From contig NZ_LMHU01000008.1 in the NCBI RefSeq assembly GCF_001428505.1, positions 248,001 to 312,000 of the forward strand: a DNA stretch of 64,000 nucleotides, written 5' to 3'. The notes below the pieces were generated by a model. The model worked only from the letters and a program-made list of their open reading frames with translations, was not told the origin of the DNA and searched no databases. This stretch comes from Terrabacter sp. Root181. Lineage in GTDB: Bacteria; Actinomycetota; Actinomycetes; Actinomycetales; Dermatophilaceae. Position 1 is the first letter of the stretch. Each line of letters starts with the position of its first letter. This document shows positions 52,851-61,274 of this stretch, in pieces. The translations under genes and the position numbers were made by a program.

Positions 52851-53467
52851 GGCCTCAGGTGCTCCTTCAGATGTGGCACGAGTGCACGGAAGGCGAGCGC
52901 CCGGTGCGAGACGTGGTTCTTCTCGTCGGCGTCGTACTCCGCCAGTGTGCGTTCGTTGCCGTCCGGCTGGTCGGATGGCAGGAAGATCGGGTCGTAGCCG
53001 AAGCCGTTGGTCCCTCGGGGCTCGCGGCCGACGGTGCCGGGGAAGCGACCGAGCTCCGCCGCGGAGCGTCCGTCGGGCAGCACGAGCGCGGCCGCGCAGA
53101 CGAACGCCGCGGCGCGGTGCTCGTCGCGGACGTCGCCGAGCTGCGCGAGGAGCAGCTCGAGGTTGGCGCGGTCACCGCCGCCGCCGGACCACCGGGCGCT
53201 GAAGATGCCGGGTGACCCACCGAGCACGTCGACGGCGAGACCCGAGTCGTCGGCCAGTGCGGGCAGGCCCGTCACGTGGGCCGCGGACGCGGCCTTGAGG
53301 ATGGCGTTCTGCTCGAAGGTCACGCCGTCCTCGACGACGTCCGGCGCGTCGGGGAAGCCGTCGAGCCCCACGATCTCGAGGCCAAGGTCGGCGCTGACGT
53401 CGGCGAGGATCTCGCGCAGCTCCTCGACCTTGTGCGCGTTGCGGGTGGCGAGGACGACCTGCGTCAC
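52847..53467 (-). CDS. rdgB: XTP/dITP diphosphatase (Ham1/RdgB)
   Basis: 206 residues. Signatures: [17 protein letters not shown] at the N-terminus, [31 protein letters not shown] and [13 protein letters not shown]. It cleaves non-canonical purine triphosphates to monophosphates. The GTG start overlaps the rph stop (GTGA). Cytoplasmic. Confidence 0.96.
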   Translation of the reverse strand: MTQVVLATRNAHKVEELREILADVSADLGLEIVGLDGFPDAPDVVEDGVTFEQNAILKAASAAHVTGLPALADDSGLAVDVLGGSPGIFSARWSGGGGDRANLELLLAQLGDVRDEHRAAAFVCAAALVLPDGRSAAELGRFPGTVGREPRGTNGFGYDPIFLPSDQPDGNERTLAEYDADEKNHVSHRALAFRALVPHLKEHLRP

Positions 53468-54204
53468 GAGGCGACCCCCTCGGCCAGCGCGGCCTGCTGG
53501 CGGTCGGTGAGGTCGGCGCAGCCCTTCGTGGCGAGGTCGAGCAGCTGGCCGAGCAGGTCGCGGTCGAAGGGCGCGCCCTCGGCGGTGCCCTGGACCTCGA
53601 TGAAGCGGCCGTCGCCGGTCATGACGACGTTCATGTCGGTCTCGGCCGTCGAGTCCTCGGGGTAGTCGAGGTCGAGGACCGCACGGCCCTCGACGATGCC
53701 GACGGAGACGGCGGCCACCGAGCCGGTCAGCGGCTGGGCCTTCGTGCCGATGAGGCCCTGGGCGCGGGCGTGCTCGATCGCGTCGGTCAGGGCGACGAAC
53801 GCCCCGGTGATCGCGGCGGTGCGGGTGCCGCCGTCGGCCTGGAGCACGTCGCAGTCGAGGACGATGGTGTTCTCCCCGAGAGCCTTGGTGTCGATGACGG
53901 CGCGCAGGCTGCGGCCGATGAGGCGGCTGATCTCGTGGGTGCGGCCGCCGATGCGGCCCTTGACGCTCTCGCGGTCGGAACGGGTGTTGGTGGCGCGGGG
54001 CAGCATGGCGTACTCGGCGGTGACCCAGCCGGTGCCCTTGCCCTTGAGCCAGCGTGGCACGCCCTCGGTGAAGGACGCGGCGCAGAGCACGCGGGTGCGC
54101 CCGAACTCGACGAGGACGCTGCCCTCTGCGTGGTCGAGCCAGTTGCGGGTGATCCGCACCTCGCGGGTCTCGTCGGGGGCACGGCCGTCATGTCGGTCAG
54201 TCAT
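53464..54204 (-). CDS. rph: Ribonuclease PH
   Basis: 246 residues. Motifs: [51 protein letters not shown] and [19 protein letters not shown]. It trims tRNA 3' ends by phosphorolysis. The start at 54204 was chosen because a TAGCCT box lies 7 bases upstream; the in-frame ATG at 54222 lies before the box. First gene of rph-rdgB-oxidoreductase. Confidence 0.96.
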   Translation of the reverse strand: MTDRHDGRAPDETREVRITRNWLDHAEGSVLVEFGRTRVLCAASFTEGVPRWLKGKGTGWVTAEYAMLPRATNTRSDRESVKGRIGGRTHEISRLIGRSLRAVIDTKALGENTIVLDCDVLQADGGTRTAAITGAFVALTDAIEHARAQGLIGTKAQPLTGSVAAVSVGIVEGRAVLDLDYPEDSTAETDMNVVMTGDGRFIEVQGTAEGAPFDRDLLGQLLDLATKGCADLTDRQQAALAEGVAS

Positions 54205-54211
54205 GCCCACG

Positions 54212-54217
54212 AGGCTA
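54212..54217 (-). promoter_or_regulatory. -10 box TAGCCT of a leaderless promoter (rph)
   Basis: Minus-strand TAGCCT ends 7 bases before the ATG at 54204. Confidence 0.5.
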
Positions 54218-54319
54218 GCCATGACTCCACGCTAGGCCCCAACCGCGGGTGCGGGGACGGGCCCCGACGGCTCGTTCGAGAACCGTAAGGACCCGTCCCG
54301 GCGACGTGCGGTGGGCTCG

Positions 54320-55189
54320 TCAGTCGAGGGTCTCGGCCGAGAGCCGCTCGACCTCGTCGGCCGACAGCTCGAGGTCGGCGGCCTGCACCGAGTCCTCGAT
54401 GCTCTCAGGACGCGAGGCGCCCGGGATGGGCACGACGGTCGGGGCGAGGGCGAGCTCCCAGGCGAGCGCCACTCTCTGGGGGCTCACGTCGTGGCGCTTC
54501 GCCACCTCCGCGAACGCGTCGTGTCGGCTGCCCAGGTCGCCCGCCCTGCTGATGCCGCCGAGCGGGCTCCACGGCAGGAAGGCGATGCCGAGCTCCGCGC
54601 ACAGGTCGAGCTCGGGCCGACTGCTGCGGAAGGCCGGCGAGAACTGGTTCTGCACCGACACGAGCCGGCCACCGAGCACCTCTCGCGCCTCGCGGATCTG
54701 GGCAGGGTCGGCGTTGGAGATGCCGGCCATCTCGATGACGCCCTCGTCGAGCAGGTCGACGAGCGCACCGACGGACTCCGCGTAGGGCACGTCGGGGTCG
54801 GGGCGGTGGAACTGGTAGAGCCCGATGGCGTCACCGCCGAGCCGCTGGAGCGAGGCCTTGGCCGCCTCCTTGAGGTGCTCGGGTCGGCCGTCCTGGGTCC
54901 AGGAGCCGTCGCCGGGGCGCAGGTGGCCGCCCTTGGTCGCGACGAGCACGTCCGACGGCCGGCCCGACCACGACGACAGGGCCTTGGCGATGAGCGACTC
55001 GTTGTGACCCACCTCGCCGGCGTCGCGGTGGTAGGCGTCGGCCGTGTCGATGAGCGTCACGCCGGCGTCGAGCGCGGCGTGGATGGTCCGGATCGAACGG
55101 TCCTCGTCGGGCCGACCCTCGATCGACATCGGCATGCCCCCGAGCCCGATCGCGCTGACCTTCCTCGATCCGATGGTTCGCTGCTGCAA
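54320..55189 (-). CDS. Aldo/keto reductase
   Basis: 289 residues. A TIM barrel with GVTLIDTADAYH (catalytic Asp and Tyr), ATKGGHLRPG (Lys), LYQFHRPDPDVPY (His) and VVPIPGASRPESIEDS (NADPH-binding). It reduces carbonyls with NADPH; the substrate is unknown. The likely start is TTG at 55189 with AAGGAGG just upstream, since no ATG or GTG lies near the conserved N-terminus. It is inserted between rph and the metallo-hydrolase gene. Confidence 0.9.
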   Translation of the reverse strand: MQQRTIGSRKVSAIGLGGMPMSIEGRPDEDRSIRTIHAALDAGVTLIDTADAYHRDAGEVGHNESLIAKALSSWSGRPSDVLVATKGGHLRPGDGSWTQDGRPEHLKEAAKASLQRLGGDAIGLYQFHRPDPDVPYAESVGALVDLLDEGVIEMAGISNADPAQIREAREVLGGRLVSVQNQFSPAFRSSRPELDLCAELGIAFLPWSPLGGISRAGDLGSRHDAFAEVAKRHDVSPQRVALAWELALAPTVVPIPGASRPESIEDSVQAADLELSADEVERLSAETLD

Positions 55190-55310
55190 CGGTGCCTCCT
55201 TGGTTCGGTCGTTCCGGTCGTCGGCCCGCGGTCCGGCGACTGCCGGGCGCGAACCGTACCGTCACGGTCCATACCCGCGTTCGCGGACCGACCACCTGCC
55301 GTGCGGACCG

Positions 55311-56078
55311 TCAGAGGCGGTAGGTGGCATCCGGCTCGGCGAGCTCGACACAGCCCGGCCACACCGCGGCGGCCTCCCGGCGACACACCTCGGGGTCGTT
55401 CCACGCCGGGATGTGGGTCAACATGAGGCGCCGCACCCCCCCGGCCCGGACGGCCGCCTCGGCCGCGCGACGGCCGGAGAGGTGGATGTCGGGCACGGTG
55501 TCGCGCCCTTCGACGAAGGCCGAGTCGGTGAGCGCCAGGTCGGCGCCCGTCAGGAGCTCGTCGAGCTGGTCGCAGGTGTCGGTGTCACCGGTGTAGGCGA
55601 GCACGCGACCGTCGGCCTCGACGCGGAAGCCGTAGGCCTCGACGGGGTGGTTGACCCGGACCGGGGTGATGGTGAACGGTCCGACCGTCACGGGCTCGCG
55701 GTGGCGCAGGTCGTGGAAGTCGAAGACGCCGAGGACGTCCTCGTCCTCGCCGCCGCCGTAGGCGCGGGCGAGGTGCACCCCGGTGCCCTGCGGTCCCCAG
55801 ACGGGCATCGTCGCGCGACCCGGGCCCCCGGGGAGGTAGCGCATCATGACGTAGAGGCCGCACATGTCGATGCAGTGGTCGACGTGCAGGTGGCTCAGCA
55901 GGACCGCGTCCACGGCATACGGCTTGATGTGTCGCTGGAGCGCACCGAGCGCGCCGTTGCCGAGGTCGAGCACGATGCTCCACGTGCGGCCCTCGTGCTC
56001 CGCGCGGACGAGGTAGGACGATGCGGGCGAGCGTGGACCGGCGAAGGATCCCGAGCACCCGACGATCGTGACGTCCAC
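55311..56078 (-). CDS. MBL-fold metallo-hydrolase, Rv1339-like (possible cAMP phosphodiesterase)
   Basis: 255 residues, RNase Z-like. The metal motif is LLSHLHVDHCIDM near residue 62; further ligands lie in VNHPVEAYGF, AYTGDTDTCDQL and LMLTHIPAW. M. tuberculosis Rv1339, which sits next to rph and rdgB, has been reported to hydrolyse cAMP; the neighbourhood here is alike, so the same activity is plausible (inference). GTG start, 6 bases after a TAGGCT box. Confidence 0.88.
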   Translation of the reverse strand: MDVTIVGCSGSFAGPRSPASSYLVRAEHEGRTWSIVLDLGNGALGALQRHIKPYAVDAVLLSHLHVDHCIDMCGLYVMMRYLPGGPGRATMPVWGPQGTGVHLARAYGGGEDEDVLGVFDFHDLRHREPVTVGPFTITPVRVNHPVEAYGFRVEADGRVLAYTGDTDTCDQLDELLTGADLALTDSAFVEGRDTVPDIHLSGRRAAEAAVRAGGVRRLMLTHIPAWNDPEVCRREAAAVWPGCVELAEPDATYRL

Positions 56079-56084
56079 GTGACG

Positions 56085-56090
56085 AGCCTA
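56085..56090 (-). promoter_or_regulatory. -10 box TAGGCT of a leaderless promoter (MBL gene)
   Basis: Minus-strand TAGGCT ends 6 bases before the GTG at 56078. Confidence 0.5.
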
Positions 56091-56134
56091 GGTGCAGGCG
56101 CCGACGCCGGCCGGGCGACGCGGCGTCGGATGCG

Positions 56135-56866
56135 TCACACCCTGCCGCCGGGCGGAGGACCGTCGTCGTCCGGGGTGTCGTCGAGATCGTCGTCGAGATC
56201 GTCGTCGTATGCCGCCACGACCTCGCGCAGGTCGGTGCCCATGAGCGCCTGGGTCAGGGTCTCCTGCAGCCAGGTGAGGAAGTCGTACCAGGCCATGGCG
56301 TACCCGAGCGGGTCGTCGTCGTCGATGTCGTCCATCGCGGCGTGCAGCGCCTCGGCGTCCTCCTCCGTGCGCATGCCCATCCGCTCGCCGAGCAGGAGAC
56401 GGACGTCGGTGAGTGCCATGAGGAAGGCCGGCGCCTGGGACTCGTCCAGCACGACGCGGTTGCCGACAGCCTCGTCGATGCAGGCGAGCGCGACGTCGAG
56501 GTTGCCGCTCTTGCGCTGGCGCAGGCCCTCCTCCGTCAGGCGGCGGAACTCGGCGGCGATCTGGTCGTCACCGCGGTGGGCGGTCGGCAGGAGCCGGTCC
56601 AGGGCCGGGTCGCGGTCCGCGAGCGATGCCGAGTCCGCCTCTGCCGCAGTGCCTTCCGCATCGTCGGCGTCGTCGGCGCGCTGGTCCGCGGCACTCAGCG
56701 ACACGCCCATCGACGCCACGAGGTCGTCGAAGGCGTCCCCGGTCGGCTCGATCTCGGGCGAGAGCAGCAGGCGGGTCTGCTGCATGAGGCCGTGGAGCAC
56801 GGTGCGCTCGGTGGACTCGAGGAGGCCGACGTAGCAGTCCTGCTCGCGCAGGAACGCCCGGGCCAT
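56135..56866 (-). CDS. DUF2017 family protein
   Basis: 243 residues, acidic and helical. It begins FLREQDCYVGLLESTERTVL; the centre has EFRRLTEEGLRQRKSGNLDV and the end FLTWLQETLTQALMG, then an Asp-rich tail (DDDLDDDLDD) from a short DNA repeat. The family always accompanies clpS in actinobacteria and is sometimes called a transcriptional regulator without proof. The ATG shares a base with the clpS stop (TGATG). Confidence 0.88.
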   Translation of the reverse strand: MARAFLREQDCYVGLLESTERTVLHGLMQQTRLLLSPEIEPTGDAFDDLVASMGVSLSAADQRADDADDAEGTAAEADSASLADRDPALDRLLPTAHRGDDQIAAEFRRLTEEGLRQRKSGNLDVALACIDEAVGNRVVLDESQAPAFLMALTDVRLLLGERMGMRTEEDAEALHAAMDDIDDDDPLGYAMAWYDFLTWLQETLTQALMGTDLREVVAAYDDDLDDDLDDTPDDDGPPPGGRV

Positions 56867-57171
56867 CAGCTGTCCTTCTCGAACGTGGCCCAGAGGCCGT
56901 AGCCCTGCAGGGCCTCCGCGTCGCGCTCCATCGACTCACGCGGCCCGTTGGAGACGACCGCGCGGCCCTTGACGTGGACGTCCATCATCAGCTTCTCGGC
57001 CTTGGGCCGGGCGTAGCCGAAGTACGTCTCGAAGACCCATGTCACGTACGTCATGAGATTGACGGGGTCGTTCCAGACGATCGTCACCCAGGGCACGTCG
57101 GGCGCGACGACCTCGTCGGTCGAGGTCACCTCCTGCTCGACGGGAGCGAGGGAGAGCGTGGCTGCGGTCAC
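56866..57171 (-). CDS. clpS: ClpS adaptor of the ClpAP/ClpCP protease
   Basis: 101 residues. [20 protein letters not shown] has the conserved Asn-Asp-Pro of the N-end rule pocket, followed by [23 protein letters not shown]. It delivers N-degron substrates to ClpC. GTG start, 6 bases after a TAGGGT box. It is divergent from pncB, the two promoters lying within 72 bases. Confidence 0.95.
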   Translation of the reverse strand: MTAATLSLAPVEQEVTSTDEVVAPDVPWVTIVWNDPVNLMTYVTWVFETYFGYARPKAEKLMMDVHVKGRAVVSNGPRESMERDAEALQGYGLWATFEKDS

Positions 57172-57177
57172 AGGGCC

Positions 57178-57183
57178 ACCCTA
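57178..57183 (-). promoter_or_regulatory. -10 box TAGGGT of a leaderless promoter (clpS)
   Basis: Minus strand, 6 bases before the GTG at 57171. Confidence 0.5.
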
Positions 57184-57231
57184 GGTCCACGGGGCCCGTG
57201 GGGCAGACGGTCCCCGGGGGCCGGTGACACC

Positions 57232-57237
57232 TAGGCT
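57232..57237 (+). promoter_or_regulatory. -10 box TAGGCT of a leaderless promoter (pncB)
   Basis: Ends 6 bases before the GTG at 57244. Confidence 0.5.
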
Positions 57238-57243
57238 GGAGCC

Positions 57244-58557
57244 GTGAGCCCGACGAGCCCTGGCGCCGCGAGCACGGCGCTGCTGACCGACCACTACGAG
57301 CTGACGATGCTCCAGGCCGCCCTCGCCTCGGGCGAGGCGCACCGGCGCTGCGTCTTCGAGGCGTTCGCCCGCCGGCTGCCCGACGGGCGCCGGTACGGCG
57401 TCATCGCCGGCACGGGCCGCGTGCTCGAGGCGCTCGAGCAGTTCCGCTTCGGCGAGGACGAGCTGCGCTTCCTCTCCGACCAGAAGGTCGTGGACCGGGC
57501 CACTGTCGACTGGCTCGAGGGCTACCGCTTCTCCGGTGACGTCAGCGGCTACGCCGAGGGTGAGTGCTACTTCCCGCAGTCCCCGGTGCTCGTCGTCGAG
57601 TCGACGTTCGCCGAGGGCGTGATCCTCGAGACGCTCGTCCTGTCGATCCTCAACCACGACACGGCGATCGCCTCCGCGGCCTCGCGGATGACGACCGCCG
57701 CCATCGGCAGGCCCTGCATCGAGATGGGCTCACGCCGCACGCACGAGGCGTCGGCCGTCGCAGCCGCGCGGGCCGCGTACATCGCGGGGTTCGACGCGAC
57801 GAGCAACCTCGAGGCGGGCCGCCGCTACGGGGTGCCGACGACGGGGACCGCCGCCCACGCGTTCACCCTCCTCTACGACTCCGAGAAGGAGGCCTTCACC
57901 GCCCAGGTCGAGTCGCTCGGCAAGGGTACGACCCTCCTCGTCGACACCTACGACGTCAGGACAGCGGTGGCCCTCGCCATGGAGATCGCCGGACCCGAGC
58001 TCGGAGCGGTCCGGCTCGACTCCGGCGACCTGCTCATCCAGGCGACCGAGGTGCGCGCCCAGCTCGACGCCGCCGGCAACACCGACACCCGGATCATCGT
58101 CACCTCGGACCTCGACGAGTACGCCATCGCCGGGCTCGCGGCCGGCCCGGTGAGCGGCTACGGCGTCGGCACGGCGCTCGTGACCGGATCGGGCGCACCG
58201 ACGGCGTCCATGGTCTACAAGCTGGTCCAGCGCGAGGACGAGTCGGCCCGGATGCAGGGTGTCGCCAAGAAGAGCAAGGACAAGACGTCGGTCGGTGGAC
58301 GGAAGTGGGCGATGCGCAGGCTCAACGAGTCCGGCGTGGCGCAGGCCGAGGTCATCGGCATCGGCGAGCGCCCGCTCGACGACGGCAACGACCGGCCACT
58401 CATGATCGACCTCGTCCGCGCGGGCGAGGTCGTCGACCACCAGGACATCCACGAGGCACGTGAGCGGCATGCGGCGTCGCGTGCCGAGCTTCCCAGGGCC
58501 GCAGCGCAGCTCTCGCGGGGCGAGCCCGTGATCCCCACCATCTACGAGAAGGACTGA
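57244..58557 (+). CDS. pncB: Nicotinate phosphoribosyltransferase
   Basis: 437 residues. TDHYELTMLQAALASG at the N-terminus, RLPDGRRYGVIAGTGR, MGSRRTHEASAV, GTAAHAFTLLYDSE and LVDTYDVRTAVA, then VRLDSGDLL are standard NAPRTase blocks. It converts nicotinate and PRPP to nicotinate mononucleotide in the Preiss-Handler NAD salvage route. Three bases separate it from pncA, so nicotinamide can be used by the two enzymes in sequence. Confidence 0.96.
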   Translation: MSPTSPGAASTALLTDHYELTMLQAALASGEAHRRCVFEAFARRLPDGRRYGVIAGTGRVLEALEQFRFGEDELRFLSDQKVVDRATVDWLEGYRFSGDVSGYAEGECYFPQSPVLVVESTFAEGVILETLVLSILNHDTAIASAASRMTTAAIGRPCIEMGSRRTHEASAVAAARAAYIAGFDATSNLEAGRRYGVPTTGTAAHAFTLLYDSEKEAFTAQVESLGKGTTLLVDTYDVRTAVALAMEIAGPELGAVRLDSGDLLIQATEVRAQLDAAGNTDTRIIVTSDLDEYAIAGLAAGPVSGYGVGTALVTGSGAPTASMVYKLVQREDESARMQGVAKKSKDKTSVGGRKWAMRRLNESGVAQAEVIGIGERPLDDGNDRPLMIDLVRAGEVVDHQDIHEARERHAASRAELPRAAAQLSRGEPVIPTIYEKD

Positions 58558-58560
58558 GCC

Positions 58561-59175
58561 ATGGCCGGATCCACGCAGGTCGAGGGCGGACGGGCGCTCA
58601 TCATCGTCGACGTCCAGAACGACTTCTGCGAGGGAGGGTCCCTCGCCGTCGCCGGCGGCGCCGACGTCGCCCGGATGATCGGCGACCACGTCAACGCCCA
58701 CGTCGCCGACTACGACCACGTCGTCGCGACGGCCGACTGGCACGTCGACCCGGGTGACCACTTCTCGAGCTCGCCGGACTTCGTCGACTCGTGGCCGGTC
58801 CACTGTGTCGCCGACAGCGACGGCGCCGACTTCCACCCCCACCTCGTCGGGGCCCTCGACGACATCGAGGCGGTCTTCCACAAGGGCGAGCACGCCGCCG
58901 CCTACAGCGGGTTCGAGGGCTGCTCCACCGATGACGAGGGCGTGGCGCTCGCCACCTGGCTCAAGGAGCGTGACATCGCCCAAGTCGACGTCGTCGGCAT
59001 CGCGACGGACCACTGCGTGCGCGCGACGGCTCTCGACGCCCGGCGCGAGGGGTTCGGGACGACCGTCCTGCTCGACCTCACGGCCGGGGTCGCGCGCGCG
59101 ACCACCGATGCAGCGCTCGGCGAGATGGAGGAGGCCGGCATCCACCTTCTCGGCGCCCCCAGGGTCGGCGCCTGA
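58561..59175 (+). CDS. pncA: Nicotinamidase (isochorismatase fold)
   Basis: 204 residues. Triad: Asp in LIIVDVQNDFCEGG, Lys in VFHKGEHAAAYSGFEG and Cys in IATDHCVRATALDA; metal ligands lie in ADWHVDPGDHFSS (Asp-His-His). It deamidates nicotinamide to nicotinate and by homology would activate pyrazinamide-like compounds. Second gene after pncB. Confidence 0.95.
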   Translation: MAGSTQVEGGRALIIVDVQNDFCEGGSLAVAGGADVARMIGDHVNAHVADYDHVVATADWHVDPGDHFSSSPDFVDSWPVHCVADSDGADFHPHLVGALDDIEAVFHKGEHAAAYSGFEGCSTDDEGVALATWLKERDIAQVDVVGIATDHCVRATALDARREGFGTTVLLDLTAGVARATTDAALGEMEEAGIHLLGAPRVGA

Positions 59176-59214
59176 CCTCCTCCCCAGCGTCACGCGGCCC
59201 CACCACCCCACGCT

Positions 59215-59240
59215 CCCTCCCCACCCGGGAGGGGGGAGGG
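59215..59240. terminator. Hairpin between pncA and the IclR gene
   Basis: CCCTCCCC (59215-59222) pairs with GGGGAGGG (59233-59240); located between convergent 3' ends. No U-run. Confidence 0.5.
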
Positions 59241-59241
59241 G

Positions 59242-59913
59242 TCAGCGGAGGACGGCGCGCAGGGCCCTGGCCGCGTGCTCGAGCCGCCGACCCACCGTGC
59301 GCACGTCGAGCGGCTCGAGGGAGACGACGCCGACCGAGGCCTCGACGCCGCCGGGCGCAGGATCGGCGCGGGTCGAGAGCGAGAGGGCCAGCCCGTGCGC
59401 ACCGGCCTGGAGCTCGCCGTCGGTGCCGACGACGCCGCTCTCCCCCGCACGCCCTGCGAGGATCGCCCGTCCTGCCGCTCCCTGGTGGAGGCCGTGCCGC
59501 GCGCCGGAGCGGTAGGCGACGTGGACGTCGGTCCACGAGGGCTCGACGACGACGAGGGCCAGGGCCTCGTCACCCTCAGCGATCGTCAGGTGCGCCGTGG
59601 CACCCACGGCGTCGGCGAGCTCCCGCAGCACGGGCCGCGCCTCGCTGCGCACGACGGGCGTCACCGCAGAGGCGAGCCGGCTGATGCCGAGCGCGAGCCG
59701 CACGCGCCCGTCGGCCGCGCGCGAGACGAGGTGGTGCTCCTCGAGCGTCGTGACGAGGCGGTAGACGACGGGCCTGCCGACGCCGAGCCGTGTCGCGAGC
59801 TCGGTGATCGTCAGACCGGCCGACTCACCACCTCCGGCCAGCGCCTCGAGCACGCGGATCCCGCGGTCGAGCGTCTGCGAGGACTCACCCCGCGGGGCGT
59901 CGGGTCCGGGCAC
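59242..59913 (-). CDS. IclR-family transcriptional regulator
   Basis: 223 residues. The N-terminal winged helix contains TLDRGIRVLEALAGGG and LTITELATRLGVGRPVVYRL; the C-terminal effector domain has HLTIAEGDEALALVVVE, GARHGLHQGAAGRAILAG and GLALSLSTRA, shortened at the end. It lies 4 bases after hmgA on the same strand, so it is co-transcribed and probably controls homogentisate degradation, as IclR-type HmgR does elsewhere (inference). GTG start with GAGGG upstream. Confidence 0.85.
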   Translation of the reverse strand: MPGPDAPRGESSQTLDRGIRVLEALAGGGESAGLTITELATRLGVGRPVVYRLVTTLEEHHLVSRAADGRVRLALGISRLASAVTPVVRSEARPVLRELADAVGATAHLTIAEGDEALALVVVEPSWTDVHVAYRSGARHGLHQGAAGRAILAGRAGESGVVGTDGELQAGAHGLALSLSTRADPAPGGVEASVGVVSLEPLDVRTVGRRLEHAARALRAVLR

Positions 59914-59917
59914 GCGG

Positions 59918-61192
59918 TCAGCCCTCGGAGTGGGCGCCGCCGGGTGGCGTCGGCCGGCCGGCCCCCTTCGACCACGACATCGCGTAGAGCCCGTCGTCGA
60001 CCGCCAGGCCGCCCTCGCCCAGCTCGAGCGGACGGAACGTGTCGACCATGACGGCGAGCTCGTCGAAGCTCTCGACGCCGATCGAGCCCTCGGTCGCACC
60101 CGGCTGCGGGCCGTGCGGGTGTCCGCCCGGGTGCACCGAGATCGAGCCCTTGCCGATGCCGGAGCCCTTGCGCGCCTCGTAGTCGCCGTCGACGTAGAAC
60201 ATGATCTCGTCGCTGTCGACGTTCGAGTGGTAGTAGGGCACGGGGATCGCGAGCGGGTGGTAGTCGACCTTGCGCGGCACGAAGTTGCAGATGACGAAGT
60301 TCCAGCCCTCGAAGACCTGGTGCACCGGCGGCGGCTGGTGGATGCGCCCGGTGATCGGCTCGAAGTCGCGCACGTTGAAGACGTAGGGGTAGAGGCACCC
60401 GTCCCAGCCGACGACGTCGAGCGGGTGGAACGGCAGCGTGTGGATCGTCCCGACGACACCGCCCGGGCCGTTGCCCCGGTGCTTGATGTAGACCTCGGTC
60501 TGCTCGTCGGGGCTCGCGCCGACGTCCTCGGCGAGGAGCGGGCCGTCGGGCTGGCGTAGGTCGCGCTCGCAGTAGGGGGCGTGCTCGAGGAGCTGGCCGT
60601 ACTTGCTGAGGTAGCGCTTCGGCGGGGCGATGTGGCTGTTGGCCTCGATGCAGTAGGCGCGGAGCGGGTCCTTCGTCGACCGCTTCGGGATCCAGCGGTG
60701 GGTCGTGGCCCTCGGGATGACGACGTAGTCGCCCTCGCCCACCTCGAAGGCACCGAAGACGGTCTCGACGCGGGCGCGGCCACGCTCGACGTAGACGCAC
60801 TCGTCGCCGATGCCGTTGCGGTACCACGGGCTGGGAGCGCCGGCGACGGCATACGAGATGCGCACGTCGCCGTTGCCGAGGACGAGCCGCCGCCCCGTGA
60901 CGACGTCGGTGCCGCGGATCGCCTTGGCGTCGAAGAGGTCGTGGAGCTTGAGGTGCCGCGGTGTCAGCGGGTGGTTCGGGGTCGTCGACTGGTCGGGCAC
61001 CTCCCAGACGGCCGCCCCGATCGTCGTCGAGGGGATGTTGCGGTGGTAGAGCAGCGAGCTGTCGGAGCTGAAGCCCTCCTCACCCATGAGCTCCTCGTAG
61101 TAGAGCTCGCCCGGCGTCGCACCACGGCCGGGGCGGCGGTGCTGGGTGTGCCGCTTGGGCGGAATGCTTCCGATCGCCTGGTAGTGCGCCAT
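59918..61192 (-). CDS. hmgA: Homogentisate 1,2-dioxygenase
   Basis: 424 residues, normal for HGD. The iron site is visible as PVPYYHSNVDSDEIMFYV (His and Glu) and SVHPGGHPHGPQP (His). It opens the homogentisate ring to maleylacetoacetate. The N-terminus MAHYQAIGSIPPKRHTQHR fits bacterial HGD-like enzymes; the frame continues to 61480 without homology. GGAGAGG lies before the ATG. Divergent from the unknown gene plus fumarylacetoacetase. Confidence 0.92.
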   Translation of the reverse strand: MAHYQAIGSIPPKRHTQHRRPGRGATPGELYYEELMGEEGFSSDSSLLYHRNIPSTTIGAAVWEVPDQSTTPNHPLTPRHLKLHDLFDAKAIRGTDVVTGRRLVLGNGDVRISYAVAGAPSPWYRNGIGDECVYVERGRARVETVFGAFEVGEGDYVVIPRATTHRWIPKRSTKDPLRAYCIEANSHIAPPKRYLSKYGQLLEHAPYCERDLRQPDGPLLAEDVGASPDEQTEVYIKHRGNGPGGVVGTIHTLPFHPLDVVGWDGCLYPYVFNVRDFEPITGRIHQPPPVHQVFEGWNFVICNFVPRKVDYHPLAIPVPYYHSNVDSDEIMFYVDGDYEARKGSGIGKGSISVHPGGHPHGPQPGATEGSIGVESFDELAVMVDTFRPLELGEGGLAVDDGLYAMSWSKGAGRPTPPGGAHSEG

Positions 61193-61261
61193 GGGCGAGA
61201 GCCTCTCCGTCGAGCGCGTCCGGTGAACGGACGCTGGTGTATCGCTATTGCAACAGTGGAG

Positions 61262-61267
61262 TACGCT
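61262..61267 (+). promoter_or_regulatory. -10 box TACGCT of a leaderless promoter (61275 gene)
   Basis: Ends 7 bases before the ATG at 61275, in the 82-base gap to the divergent hmgA, where an IclR operator would also be expected. Confidence 0.45.
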
Positions 61268-61274
61268 CCCGGTC

